In this document: piece after piece, positions 16,129 through 23,902 of the stretch
How positions within the stretch are numbered: position 1 is the stretch's first letter
Layout: the number at the start of each line of letters is the position of its first letter
NCBI GenBank assembly: GCA_029243225.1
Contig: JAQWSL010000046.1
Coordinates: 1 to 32,371 of the forward strand
Source of the DNA: Flavobacteriales bacterium
GTDB lineage: Bacteria > Bacteroidota > Bacteroidia > Flavobacteriales_D > Parvicellaceae
Length of the DNA stretch: 32,371 nucleotides
Direction of reading: 5' to 3'
Notes under the pieces: generated by a model
Seen by the model: only the letters and a program-made list of their open reading frames with translations
The model's database searches: none
Told to the model about the DNA's origin: nothing
Program-made: the position numbers and the translations under genes

Positions 16129-17595
16129 TTGAAAAGAGTTGGTATTATTGGCACAGGTTTTTCAAGTCTAACTGCAGCTATAGAACTTTCTAAAATGGGT
16201 TTTGAAGTTGATGTTTTTGAGAAAAATTCATCTCCAGGTGGAAGGGCTAGGCATTTCAAAGTTGATGGTTTTACGTTTGATATGGGTCCTAGCTGGTATT
16301 GGATGCCAGACGTTTTTGAAGATTTTTTTAATAAACACAATAAAAAAATTTCTGATTATTATGATTTAGTAAAGTTAAATCCTGGTTTTTCTATTTATTA
16401 TGAAGATCAAAACAGACTCGATATCCCAGAATCTTTTGAAGAGTTAACTAAAGTCTTTGAATCAATAGAAAAGGGGAGTAGTGAAAGACTCGAGAAATTC
16501 ATAAAAAGAGCTGAGAAAAAATATGATATAGGAGTTAGGAATTTAGTTTACAAACCCTCAAAATCAATTTTAGAATTTTTAAATATTAAAGTAATCAAAG
16601 GTGCTTTTCATCTAGATATATTCACTGTTTTCAGCAAATATGTTAGGAGATATTTTAAGCATCCAAAACTTGTGAAACTTATGGAGTTTCCTATTTTATT
16701 TTTAGGTGCTCTTCCAAGCAATACTCCAGCAATGTATAGTTTAATGAATTATTCTGCTTTAAAGCAAGGGACGTATTATCCCATTGGTGGCTTTTTTAAA
16801 ATTATTGATTCTCTAGTTAAAATTGCTGAAGAAAGTGGTGTCAAATTTCATTACGATTCTGAAATAACCAAGATTAATGTATCAAAAAAAATAGTTGAAA
16901 GTTTTGAAATTAATAACAAAAAAATACCTGTAGATATTGTAGTTGCAGGTGCAGATTATCATCATGTAGAAACAAATCTTTTACAAAAAAAATATAGAAA
17001 TTATGATGATAAATATTGGGATTCTAGAAAATTAGCACCTTCAAGTTTATTGTTTTATTTAGGTGTTAACAAAAAACTTTCAAATGTTAACCATCACACC
17101 TTGTTTTTTGATCAAGATTTCGCAATTCATGCAGCTGAAATTTACGAAACTCCTAAATGGCCATCTTCTCCACTTTTTTATATGAGCTGTCCGTCTGTTT
17201 CAGATGAAACCATTGCTCCAAAGGGAATGGAGAATCTAATGCTGTTAATACCATTGGCTCCAGGTCTTGAAGATACTCAAGAAATGAGAGAAAAGTATTT
17301 CAATATTATGATTGAAAGAATTCAAAAGCTGACCGGTAACGATTTTAAAGAAAATATAGTTTATAAAAAATCATATTGTGTTAAAGACTTTGAGAAAGAT
17401 TATCATGCTTACAAAGGAAATGCCTACGGCTTGGCAAATACATTAAATCAAACAGCTATCCTAAAGCCTAGTTTAAGAAATAAACAAATCAAGAATCTAT
17501 TTTATACAGGACAACTTACTGTTCCTGGCCCTGGTGTTCCACCATCCATTATTTCCGGTCAAGTTGTTGCGAGTGAAATAAATAAACATTTTTAA
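16129..17595 (+). CDS. crtI: phytoene desaturase, TTG start
   Basis: The product converts phytoene to lycopene. The 488-residue FAD enzyme begins with the dinucleotide site VGIIGTGFSSLTAAIELSKMG and E31, followed by SPGGRARHFKVDGFTFDMG, and ends with the CrtI signature FYTGQLTVPGPGVPPSIISG. The start is TTG at 16129: an in-frame TAA at 16123-16125 excludes anything upstream, and the next Met would remove the FAD loop. It starts three bases after the regulator stop, so TTG may lower or couple its translation. Ten bases separate it from crtB. Confidence 0.94.
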   Translation: MKRVGIIGTGFSSLTAAIELSKMGFEVDVFEKNSSPGGRARHFKVDGFTFDMGPSWYWMPDVFEDFFNKHNKKISDYYDLVKLNPGFSIYYEDQNRLDIPESFEELTKVFESIEKGSSERLEKFIKRAEKKYDIGVRNLVYKPSKSILEFLNIKVIKGAFHLDIFTVFSKYVRRYFKHPKLVKLMEFPILFLGALPSNTPAMYSLMNYSALKQGTYYPIGGFFKIIDSLVKIAEESGVKFHYDSEITKINVSKKIVESFEINNKKIPVDIVVAGADYHHVETNLLQKKYRNYDDKYWDSRKLAPSSLLFYLGVNKKLSNVNHHTLFFDQDFAIHAAEIYETPKWPSSPLFYMSCPSVSDETIAPKGMENLMLLIPLAPGLEDTQEMREKYFNIMIERIQKLTGNDFKENIVYKKSYCVKDFEKDYHAYKGNAYGLANTLNQTAILKPSLRNKQIKNLFYTGQLTVPGPGVPPSIISGQVVASEINKHF

Positions 17596-17604
17596 AATTT
17601 AGCC

Positions 17605-18441
17605 ATGAAAAAATTATATGATGACATATCCTTCAGTTCAAGTAAGCTAATTACTAAAACCTACAGTACAAGTTTTTCTTTAGGAATTTATTTTTTAAAT
17701 AAAAAAATACATAATGCAATTTATGCAATTTATGGTTTTGTTAGGTTAGCAGATGAAATTGTTGATTCTTTTCATGATTATCCAAAAGAGAAGTTACTTA
17801 AAGAATTTAAAGAAGAAACATTTAAAGCTCTAGAAATGGGGATTAGTATCAATCCTGTAATTAATTCTTTTCAAAAAATTGTAAATGAATATAATATAGA
17901 TCACGAGCTTATTCATATATTTTTAAGAAGTATGGAACAAGATTTATCTAAAATTGAGTATTCTAATGAAAAAGAAAAATATGATCAATATATTGTAGGT
18001 TCTGCAGAGGTTGTAGGTTTAATGTGTTTAATGGTTTTTGTTAATGGAGATAAAGAAATGTATGATTCTTTAGAAAACTCAGCTAGAAAATTAGGTGCAG
18101 CTCTTCAAAAAGTGAATTTCTTAAGAGACGTTAATGCTGATTTTAATTCTTTAGGAAGATCATATTTCCCTAAAGTAGATTTAAATAATTTTTCAAAGGA
18201 AGATAAGATAAGTATTGAAGAGGATATTGACGCTGATTTTAAGTTTGCTTATGAGGGTATTAGAAAACTTCCAAAGTCTTCTAAATTAGGTGTCTTTATT
18301 GCCTACACATATTACATTTCATTATTTAAAAAAATCAAAGCTTTACCTCCAACACAGATGATGAGTTCTAGAGTAAGAATTAATAATTCTAAAAAATTAT
18401 ATTTAGCTTGCAAGTCAATGTTGGTATATAAGTTGAATTAG
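17605..18441 (+). CDS. crtB: phytoene synthase
   Basis: The enzyme condenses two geranylgeranyl diphosphates head-to-head into phytoene. The 278-residue protein has both Asp-rich metal motifs: VRLADEIVDSF (D50-x3-D54) and NFLRDVNADFNSLGRSYFP (D175-x3-D179). The early SKLITKTYSTSFSLG segment is typical of the trans-isoprenyl synthase family. It lies between crtI and crtZ with gaps of 9 and 2 bases. Geranylgeranyl diphosphate must come from a prenyl transferase encoded elsewhere, since no crtE is in the window. Confidence 0.95.
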   Translation: MKKLYDDISFSSSKLITKTYSTSFSLGIYFLNKKIHNAIYAIYGFVRLADEIVDSFHDYPKEKLLKEFKEETFKALEMGISINPVINSFQKIVNEYNIDHELIHIFLRSMEQDLSKIEYSNEKEKYDQYIVGSAEVVGLMCLMVFVNGDKEMYDSLENSARKLGAALQKVNFLRDVNADFNSLGRSYFPKVDLNNFSKEDKISIEEDIDADFKFAYEGIRKLPKSSKLGVFIAYTYYISLFKKIKALPPTQMMSSRVRINNSKKLYLACKSMLVYKLN

Positions 18442-18443
18442 TC

Positions 18444-18905
18444 ATGATTTTTTTTAATGTTTTTATCTGCATAATTACCTTTTTTCTTATGGAAGGTGTT
18501 GCTTGGTTTACTCATAAATATGTGATGCACGGATTCTTATGGAAGGTTCATAAAGACCATCATGTTAAAACCACAAAATCTTTTTTTGAAAATAATGATT
18601 TGTTTTTTTTAATTTTCGCAATTCCCGGTTCCTTGTTTATTATTTATGGTTCAATAATTGGATATTCACAACTCTTGTTTTGGGTCGGACTAGGAATCAC
18701 AATTTATGGTGCAGCATATTTTTTTGTTCACGATTTATTTATTCATCAAAGAATTAAAGTTCTTAAGAATTCAAAAAACCCATATTTATTAGCAATAAGA
18801 AGAGGGCATAAGGTTCATCATAAACATTTAGGAAAACAAGATGGTGAGTGCTTTGGTATGTTGTTAGTCCCGTTCAAGTATTTCAAACACTATTCTAAAA
18901 AATAA
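18444..18905 (+). CDS. crtZ: beta-carotene 3-hydroxylase
   Basis: This di-iron membrane hydroxylase of 153 residues adds hydroxyls to both beta-ionone rings, giving zeaxanthin. All four histidine boxes are present: HKYVMH (H-x4-H), HKDHH (H-x2-HH), HDLFIH (H-x4-H) and HKVHH (H-x2-HH). Hydrophobic segments lie at the N-terminus and in the middle. It is 2 bases from crtB and shares one base with crtY (TAATG), which indicates strong translational coupling. Confidence 0.94.
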   Translation: MIFFNVFICIITFFLMEGVAWFTHKYVMHGFLWKVHKDHHVKTTKSFFENNDLFFLIFAIPGSLFIIYGSIIGYSQLLFWVGLGITIYGAAYFFVHDLFIHQRIKVLKNSKNPYLLAIRRGHKVHHKHLGKQDGECFGMLLVPFKYFKHYSKK

Positions 18906-19588
18906 TGTTTACATACTTATACTTACTTATTGATTTTTTTGTAATTCTAATTCCTCTATTTTTCACTTTTCATAAAAGACTGAATTTCTTCCGAAATTAC
19001 CCTCCATTTTTCATTTCAACATTTGTTGTTGGTGCTGTGTTTGTTGTTTGGGATGTTTATTTTACCAATTTGGGATATTGGGGATTTAATCCCAATTATT
19101 TAACAGGGGCTAATCTTTTTTCATTGCCAATTGAAGAAGTTTTATTCTTTTTTTGTATTCCATATGCCTGTGTTTTTTCTTATCATGTCTTAGAGAAAAT
19201 CTACCCTGTTTCTGATTCACATTATGTGAAGAAATTTAATTATTTCCTTTCTTTAGTTTTATTTGTTTTTGGGCTGGTTTTTATTGAAAAATATTATACA
19301 TCTATAACATTTATTTCATTGTCAATCATTTTATTAATAGCCCCATTTTTTATAAATCTTAAAATGTTTTATAGAGCTTATGGTATTTTATTGTTTCCTT
19401 TTTTAATTACCGATGGGTTATTAACTGGTTCTTTTATTGAAGATCAGGTTGTTTGGTATAATGATGATTATAATCTTGGGTTTCGGATTTTAACAATCCC
19501 TGTTGAAGATGTTTTTTATGGGATGTTGCTGATACTTTTGAATGTGATAATTTATGAGAAGTTAAGAAATTCTGTTTTTAAGAGTTAG
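18905..19588 (+). CDS. crtY: lycopene beta-cyclase, fused heterodimer-type (CrtYc-CrtYd)
   Basis: The 227-residue membrane protein consists of two homologous halves. Each contains the cyclase motif: NLFSLPIEEVLFFFCIPYA in the first and ILTIPVEDVFYGMLLIL in the second. This is the fused version of the CrtYc/CrtYd cyclase, unrelated to the FAD-dependent CrtY. It forms the beta rings of beta-carotene, the substrate of CrtZ. It is the last crt gene. Its 3' end overlaps the 3' end of the convergent aquaporin gene by 27 bases, leaving no space for an ordinary terminator between them. Confidence 0.9.
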   Translation: MFTYLYLLIDFFVILIPLFFTFHKRLNFFRNYPPFFISTFVVGAVFVVWDVYFTNLGYWGFNPNYLTGANLFSLPIEEVLFFFCIPYACVFSYHVLEKIYPVSDSHYVKKFNYFLSLVLFVFGLVFIEKYYTSITFISLSIILLIAPFFINLKMFYRAYGILLFPFLITDGLLTGSFIEDQVVWYNDDYNLGFRILTIPVEDVFYGMLLILLNVIIYEKLRNSVFKS

Positions 19589-20305
19589 CTTAAAAGTTAA
19601 TGCTCCTAAAACTCCTCCAATTAGTGGTGCTAGAATGTAAACCACTAACCAACCAATTCCGTTGTGGTTAAATGTAAATTGTTCCCATCCGTTTAAATGT
19701 GCTATTATTCTTGGAGCAATATCTCTTGCTGGATTCATACAGCATTGGGTATAAGGAGCGACTACATATATTATAATGCCCACTGATAGCCCAATTAAAG
19801 TAGGGCTTAATTTTTTTATTTTTGAGATGTTGGTAATAATGAATATTAGGTATACAAGGGAAAAAGTAGCTAATATTTCAATGAAACAAGCTATTGGAAG
19901 ACTTACCCAGTCTAGGTTTTCAAATGTTGGGTTGGGGAAATATTCGCCAAAAATACAAGCAGTTTTTAAATCGTAAACTTCAATGTCATTCTTTATTAGT
20001 TTGAAAAGTATGAAGCCAGCAATTAACGCTCCTATAAATTGAGCGATTAGGTAGTAAAAGAATTCGCTCAGTTTTATTTTTTTTTCAGTTAGCATTGCTA
20101 TAGATACTGCAGGGTTCAAGTGTGCTCCAGATAATTTAGATGAGCAGTAAATCCCTAATATTACTCCGAGCGTCCAAAAAAGAGCAACTTCAAAAAGTGA
20201 ATTTATAATTTCATATATTATTGCTAACGAAACGGAACCACACCCTATGAAAACTAAAATAAATGTACCTATTATTTCACCTGTAAAAATTCTTTTAGTA
20301 CTCAT
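19562..20305 (-). CDS. aquaglyceroporin (MIP family), probable arsenite channel
   Basis: The 247-residue protein has six membrane helices and the two half-helix loops GAHLNPAVS (N64-P-A66) and CCMNPARDIAPR (N191-P-A193). Asp195 after NPAR marks the glycerol-conducting branch rather than a pure water channel. It lies one base downstream of the arsenate reductase gene. In Sinorhizobium an aquaglyceroporin (AqpS) beside arsC lets arsenite leave the cell downhill. The same role is inferred here because no ArsB or Acr3 pump is in the window. Glycerol uptake is the alternative. Confidence 0.88.
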   Translation of the reverse strand: MSTKRIFTGEIIGTFILVFIGCGSVSLAIIYEIINSLFEVALFWTLGVILGIYCSSKLSGAHLNPAVSIAMLTEKKIKLSEFFYYLIAQFIGALIAGFILFKLIKNDIEVYDLKTACIFGEYFPNPTFENLDWVSLPIACFIEILATFSLVYLIFIITNISKIKKLSPTLIGLSVGIIIYVVAPYTQCCMNPARDIAPRIIAHLNGWEQFTFNHNGIGWLVVYILAPLIGGVLGALTFKLTLKNRIS

Positions 20306-20306
20306 C

Positions 20307-20732
20307 TTAAAAGTTGTCGGTTAAGTATTTTTTGCTAAATAATTTTATTTCCTCTCTTGTTTTTTTAAAAGCACTGTTAATAGTTTCTGTTGAACCCGTA
20401 GCCTTTGTTGGGTCTATGAAGTTTTTGTGTGTTTTCATTACTTTTTCTGAGAAAATTGGGCAATATTCATTTGCATGGTCGCATACGGTTATAATATGAG
20501 TTATGCCAGTATTGATGTAGTCTTCAATTTTGTTTGAGGTTTGCTGTGAGATGTCTATTTGATCTTCTTTTAGTGTCTCAATTACTTTTGAATTTACACC
20601 ATGAGCTTCAATTCCAGCGCTAAATATTTCGGCATTAATATTTTCTTCTTTACAGAAGAATCTTAGGTAAGCCTCTGCCATCTGACTTCGGCAGCTATTC
20701 CCTGTGCATATAACTAAAATTTTCGTATACAT
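20307..20732 (-). CDS. arsC: arsenate reductase, thioredoxin-coupled low-molecular-weight phosphatase type
   Basis: The enzyme reduces arsenate to arsenite. The 141-residue protein has the phosphatase loop CTGNSCRS (C9-x5-R15) and the Cys pair C84 and C91 in TVCDHANEYCPIF, with the same six-residue separation as C82 and C89 of the staphylococcal ArsC. The full thioredoxin-linked cysteine relay is therefore present, which argues against a plain tyrosine phosphatase. A start at 20771 is possible, but ATG 20732 places the first strand as in the family. No ArsR repressor is adjacent. Confidence 0.88.
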   Translation of the reverse strand: MYTKILVICTGNSCRSQMAEAYLRFFCKEENINAEIFSAGIEAHGVNSKVIETLKEDQIDISQQTSNKIEDYINTGITHIITVCDHANEYCPIFSEKVMKTHKNFIDPTKATGSTETINSAFKKTREEIKLFSKKYLTDNF

Positions 20733-20783
20733 AATTGTTAGAAGAAGGTCTAAATTAATATATTTCAACATATAATAAAATCC

Positions 20784-20812
20784 TTGGACTTTTGATTTAT
20801 TACTTAATTTTG
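20784..20812 (+). promoter_or_regulatory. promoter of the histidine kinase gene, possibly leaderless
   Basis: TTG (20784-20786), an 18-base spacer and TAATTTTG (20805-20812). The box ends only five bases before the ATG at 20818, so transcription should begin at or next to the start codon. Confidence 0.45.
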
Positions 20813-20817
20813 TGATA

Positions 20818-21864
20818 ATGAAAATAATAAGAACACCCTTGCAGTTTGCTTTTTTTGTAGCAACAATTATTTTAGTCTTGGTTCTTTTCTTGCAGATTGT
20901 TTACTCTGAATTATCTGATTCAAATTTGGATTATTTTTATTTTACAATTCTTTCCGTTTCAATCTGGCTTGTGTGCTTCGCTGTTGTTTATTTTTTACTA
21001 GAGAAATTGATTACTCAGAAAATAAGAATGCTTTACAGAACAATTCATAATTATAAAATAACTAAAGAAAATTTTCCAATTAGTATGAATGAAGATCTTT
21101 TGTCCGCTGCAGAAGATGAGGTTTTACAGTGGGCAGAATCTAATAGAGAAGAAATTACTAAGCTTAGAGAGCAAGAGATTTTTAGAAGAGAGTTTCTGGG
21201 GAATTTGTCTCATGAACTAAAAACACCAATTTTTAGTATTCAAGGTTATATTTTAACTCTTTTGGAGGGAGGCTTGGAGGATGTAGATGTGAATAGAGAG
21301 TTTTTGAAAAGAGCTTCAAAAGGAGTAGATAGAATGACAAAAATTGTTGAAGACTTAGATGTTATTACAAAATTTGAATCAGAAAAAATAAAGCTTGATT
21401 TAAAGAATTTTGATGTCGTTCAACTAGCTAAGGAGATAATGGATGAGCTTGAGATTAGGGCAAGTAATGGGAATATTAAACTTATTTTTAATAAGAGTTA
21501 CCGTGAACCAATGATGGTCATGTGTGATAGAGACAAAATTGGTCAAGTGTTTCAAAACTTAATTATTAACGCTATTAATTACTCTGAAGAAGGCAAAGAA
21601 GTTGAAGTTAGATTTTATGATATTGAGGAAAACTTTCTAATTGAGGTTTCAGATCAGGGACTTGGAATTGAAGAAAAGCATTTGGCTAGATTATTTGAAA
21701 GATTTTATAGGGTTGATAAAAGCAGGGCAAGAAATAAAGGAGGGACGGGTCTAGGATTGGCAATTGTAAAACATATTGTTGAAGCTCATAATCAGTCTAT
21801 TAGTGTTAGAAGTTCAATAGGGAAGGGATCTACTTTTTCATTTACTCTAAAAAAGGTTAAATAG
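20818..21864 (+). CDS. sensor histidine kinase, PhoR-like, with almost no periplasmic loop
   Basis: In the 348-residue protein, two membrane helices (about 10-29 and 39-60) are joined by only some nine residues, so there is no extracytoplasmic sensor domain. A short linker follows without a clear HAMP. Then come the phospho-acceptor H132 in LSHELKTP, the N box NLIINAINYS, G1 VSDQGLGIEE and G2 GGTGLGLAIVKHI. It resembles intramembrane-sensing kinases in topology. No response regulator is adjacent, so its partner lies elsewhere. ATG 20818 is preferred to GTG 20812, which lies inside the promoter box. Confidence 0.9.
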   Translation: MKIIRTPLQFAFFVATIILVLVLFLQIVYSELSDSNLDYFYFTILSVSIWLVCFAVVYFLLEKLITQKIRMLYRTIHNYKITKENFPISMNEDLLSAAEDEVLQWAESNREEITKLREQEIFRREFLGNLSHELKTPIFSIQGYILTLLEGGLEDVDVNREFLKRASKGVDRMTKIVEDLDVITKFESEKIKLDLKNFDVVQLAKEIMDELEIRASNGNIKLIFNKSYREPMMVMCDRDKIGQVFQNLIINAINYSEEGKEVEVRFYDIEENFLIEVSDQGLGIEEKHLARLFERFYRVDKSRARNKGGTGLGLAIVKHIVEAHNQSISVRSSIGKGSTFSFTLKKVK

Positions 21865-21888
21865 TGAAATCACAATTAAATTCACTAT
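21861..21888. terminator. hairpin over the histidine kinase stop codon
   Basis: ATAGTGAA (21861-21868) and TTCACTAT (21881-21888) form a perfect 8-base stem with a 12-base loop that includes the TAG stop. Only ATTTT follows, so it is at best a weak terminator; an operator for the downstream lipoprotein gene is an alternative. Confidence 0.25.
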
Positions 21889-21929
21889 ATTTTGGGTCTA
21901 TTTACGAAAATTTAAAAAATTAATTTACT

Positions 21930-22778
21930 ATGAAAAATATTAAAATATCATTATTGTTAATTGCAATAATTTCAATGGCTTCATTTTCTTCTTGCAAAAA
22001 AAAGGGATGTACAGACCCTGTAGCATGTAATTATAATGAAAAAGCTAAAAATGATGATGGTAATTGTGACTATGAATGTATCTTTGAAGCAAATAAATCT
22101 ATGGCTTTAGTAACTAAAATGACTGCAACATGGTGTGGCTCATGTGGAAGTTGGGGCTGGATTACTAATGAAGAAATTATTGACGAACTAGGAGGTAAAG
22201 CTGTAGTAATGAGTCTATACCAGCCATCATCTCTTAATAATCCTACTGCAACTGAATGGATTGCTGATTTTAATACTCAAGGAACTCCAAATTGGGCTGT
22301 TAATGGGAATAATAGAACAGCATATTCACCTACTGGGGGGATTTATACATCAACAACAAAATCAAATTGTGTTAATGCATCAGACTCTACGTATTCTGCC
22401 TCTCCTGAAGCGCAAGCGATTTATGGTGCATTTACAACTGAAGGTTCAACCATTACAGTGAATACTCTTACTCAATTTTATGGATCTCCTAGTGGTGAAT
22501 ATTATTTAGGAGCTTATATAGTTGAAAATGGTGTTATTGCTGATCAGTCTGGTGATGCAGGGCCTAATGCATCTCATCCTTATGTCTTGAGGGGCTCTAT
22601 GGATGGTAATTCATATGGTACGTTATTGGTTAATGGCTCAACAGGCACTGAACTAATGGAAAATACATTTTCTATGACAATGGAAACTGAATGGGTGACA
22701 GAAAATATTAGTGTTGCTTTGGTTATATGGAAGAAAGTAGGTGGATCTTATACTTTCGTAAATGCATTTACTAACTAA
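21930..22778 (+). CDS. Omp28-like surface lipoprotein with thioredoxin-type CxxC
   Basis: The 282-residue protein has a lipobox FSSC with Cys22. Next comes a Cys-rich module, GCTDPVACNYNEKA...DDGNCDYEC (26-50), a repeat unit often found in Bacteroidota surface proteins. A thioredoxin-like start follows, with TATWCGSCGSWG (C69, C72) and the long beta-rich part typical of Omp28-related proteins. The QGTPNWAVNG segment holds the Pro that normally faces the CxxC. A role in disulfide chemistry or surface binding is inferred. The gene is probably monocistronic and ends at a strong terminator. Confidence 0.78.
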   Translation: MKNIKISLLLIAIISMASFSSCKKKGCTDPVACNYNEKAKNDDGNCDYECIFEANKSMALVTKMTATWCGSCGSWGWITNEEIIDELGGKAVVMSLYQPSSLNNPTATEWIADFNTQGTPNWAVNGNNRTAYSPTGGIYTSTTKSNCVNASDSTYSASPEAQAIYGAFTTEGSTITVNTLTQFYGSPSGEYYLGAYIVENGVIADQSGDAGPNASHPYVLRGSMDGNSYGTLLVNGSTGTELMENTFSMTMETEWVTENISVALVIWKKVGGSYTFVNAFTN

Positions 22779-22830
22779 GTATTTAATTTCTTTTAATGTA
22801 TAATATTAAGAGCATTCGATTTTTTGGTTT

Positions 22831-22857
22831 AAAAAGGGGCTTTTGCCCCTTTTTTTT
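22831..22857. terminator. bidirectional intrinsic terminator
   Basis: AAAAAGGGGC (22831-22840) pairs fully with GCCCCTTTTT (22845-22854) around a TTTT loop, followed by more T. The A run before it and T run after it make it work in both directions, for the Omp28-like gene and the convergent glycosyltransferase gene. It is the only textbook terminator in the window. Confidence 0.92.
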
Positions 22858-23902
22858 ATAGCCCTACTTTGGTGAATTCTTTATCCAATAAATAATTTAT
22901 TTTAGATGTTATTGTTTGTCCAAAATCACTATCTCCATTAATCTTAAATTCTTGCTGATTTATCCACTTAACAGATGATTTATTAGTATGATACTTTGCT
23001 AAATATTCTTGTTCTGTTTGGCCAGGTGTTGGTACTAGAAGTGCTTTTTTATTTAATACAGAAAGGTCCATAATGTTACTATATCCAGATCTACATATTA
23101 GGAATTCAGAAACATTAACAGTGTTCAAAAAGTCATCTGTTTTTAAGTGACAGAAGTAATCAATGTTGTTTTTTGAGTATTGCTTTCCTAGAGGATTTCC
23201 ACCTATTATAGCACATGGTTCATGTTGCTTAGAAAATGCTTTTAAAATTATTTTTTCAAAAATGGTTCTTTGGGGTTCTGGGCCAGAAAGAATAGCAAGA
23301 TATTTGTATTTATATGGAATAATATTCTTTGATTTTTTAAATCTAGATAAAGGCCCAATAAAAGAATAATTGTTGAGCCCAGGATTTTTTGATAAATCTC
23401 CGGCAAGAGAATTAGTGTCATTATAGTCTGGGATCCAACAATTGTCAAATTGATTTATATAGCTAGAATTTATTTTATAAAATATTGGTTTTAATAACCA
23501 AGGGCCTTGAATATGAATTTGATGAGAGATTATAATATTAGTTGTTTTAGAGGATCTAAAGCCAAATCTATTATCTGAAATAATAATGTCTAAATTTAAC
23601 TTACTTGCTAAGTCTTCGGCAATTTTTTTTTCATTTTTAATTTTAAATATAAACTTTGGAGTTTGAAGAGCCATTGACAGTGCCTGGCTGTTTCTTCTGC
23701 TGTATTTAACATTATAACCTGATATTATAATGTGTTTTATTTTAGGGAAATGTTCTTTAAAAAGCTGCTCGCTTTCTTTGTTTCCACATGTAAATACGGT
23801 GTGGCCGTTTTTTAATAATTTCTCAATTATTGGAATGCACCTTGTAATGTGACCTAATCCCCAATCTAAAGGGGCTACTAAGATTCTTTTTTTAGAGCTC
23901 AA
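22856..23902 (-). CDS. GT-B-fold glycosyltransferase, MurG/UGT-like
   Basis: The 348-residue protein has the GT-B N-terminal pattern ILVAPLDWGLGHITRCIPI (the G-x-GH loop used by MurG and UDP-glucosyltransferases), then SDNRFGFRS. The C-terminal donor half has LAILSGPEPQRTIFE and the late acidic/Gly segment LICRSGYSNIMDLSVL, followed by LVPTPGQTEQEYLA, which resembles the nucleotide-sugar site. Donor and acceptor are unknown. MurG itself is unlikely, because murG normally lies in the dcw cluster that starts at 26551. It is last in the glsA-glsB-engB unit and overlaps engB by 4 bases. Confidence 0.75.
   Translation of the reverse strand: MSSKKRILVAPLDWGLGHITRCIPIIEKLLKNGHTVFTCGNKESEQLFKEHFPKIKHIIISGYNVKYSRRNSQALSMALQTPKFIFKIKNEKKIAEDLASKLNLDIIISDNRFGFRSSKTTNIIISHQIHIQGPWLLKPIFYKINSSYINQFDNCWIPDYNDTNSLAGDLSKNPGLNNYSFIGPLSRFKKSKNIIPYKYKYLAILSGPEPQRTIFEKIILKAFSKQHEPCAIIGGNPLGKQYSKNNIDYFCHLKTDDFLNTVNVSEFLICRSGYSNIMDLSVLNKKALLVPTPGQTEQEYLAKYHTNKSSVKWINQQEFKINGDSDFGQTITSKINYLLDKEFTKVGL

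Noticed and set aside
16122-16340. Minus-strand open reading frames across crtI, hpt, ferredoxin, glsB and other genes (60-83 codons)
   Set aside because: They lie wholly or mostly inside strongly supported genes on the other strand or frame, have no recognisable domains and no promoter, and look like chance openings in AT-rich DNA.
22856-23902. MurG
   Set aside because: The G-x-GH loop is shared by many GT-B enzymes. The gene is outside the dcw order and lacks the clear MurG C-terminal signature; murG is expected beyond mraY.
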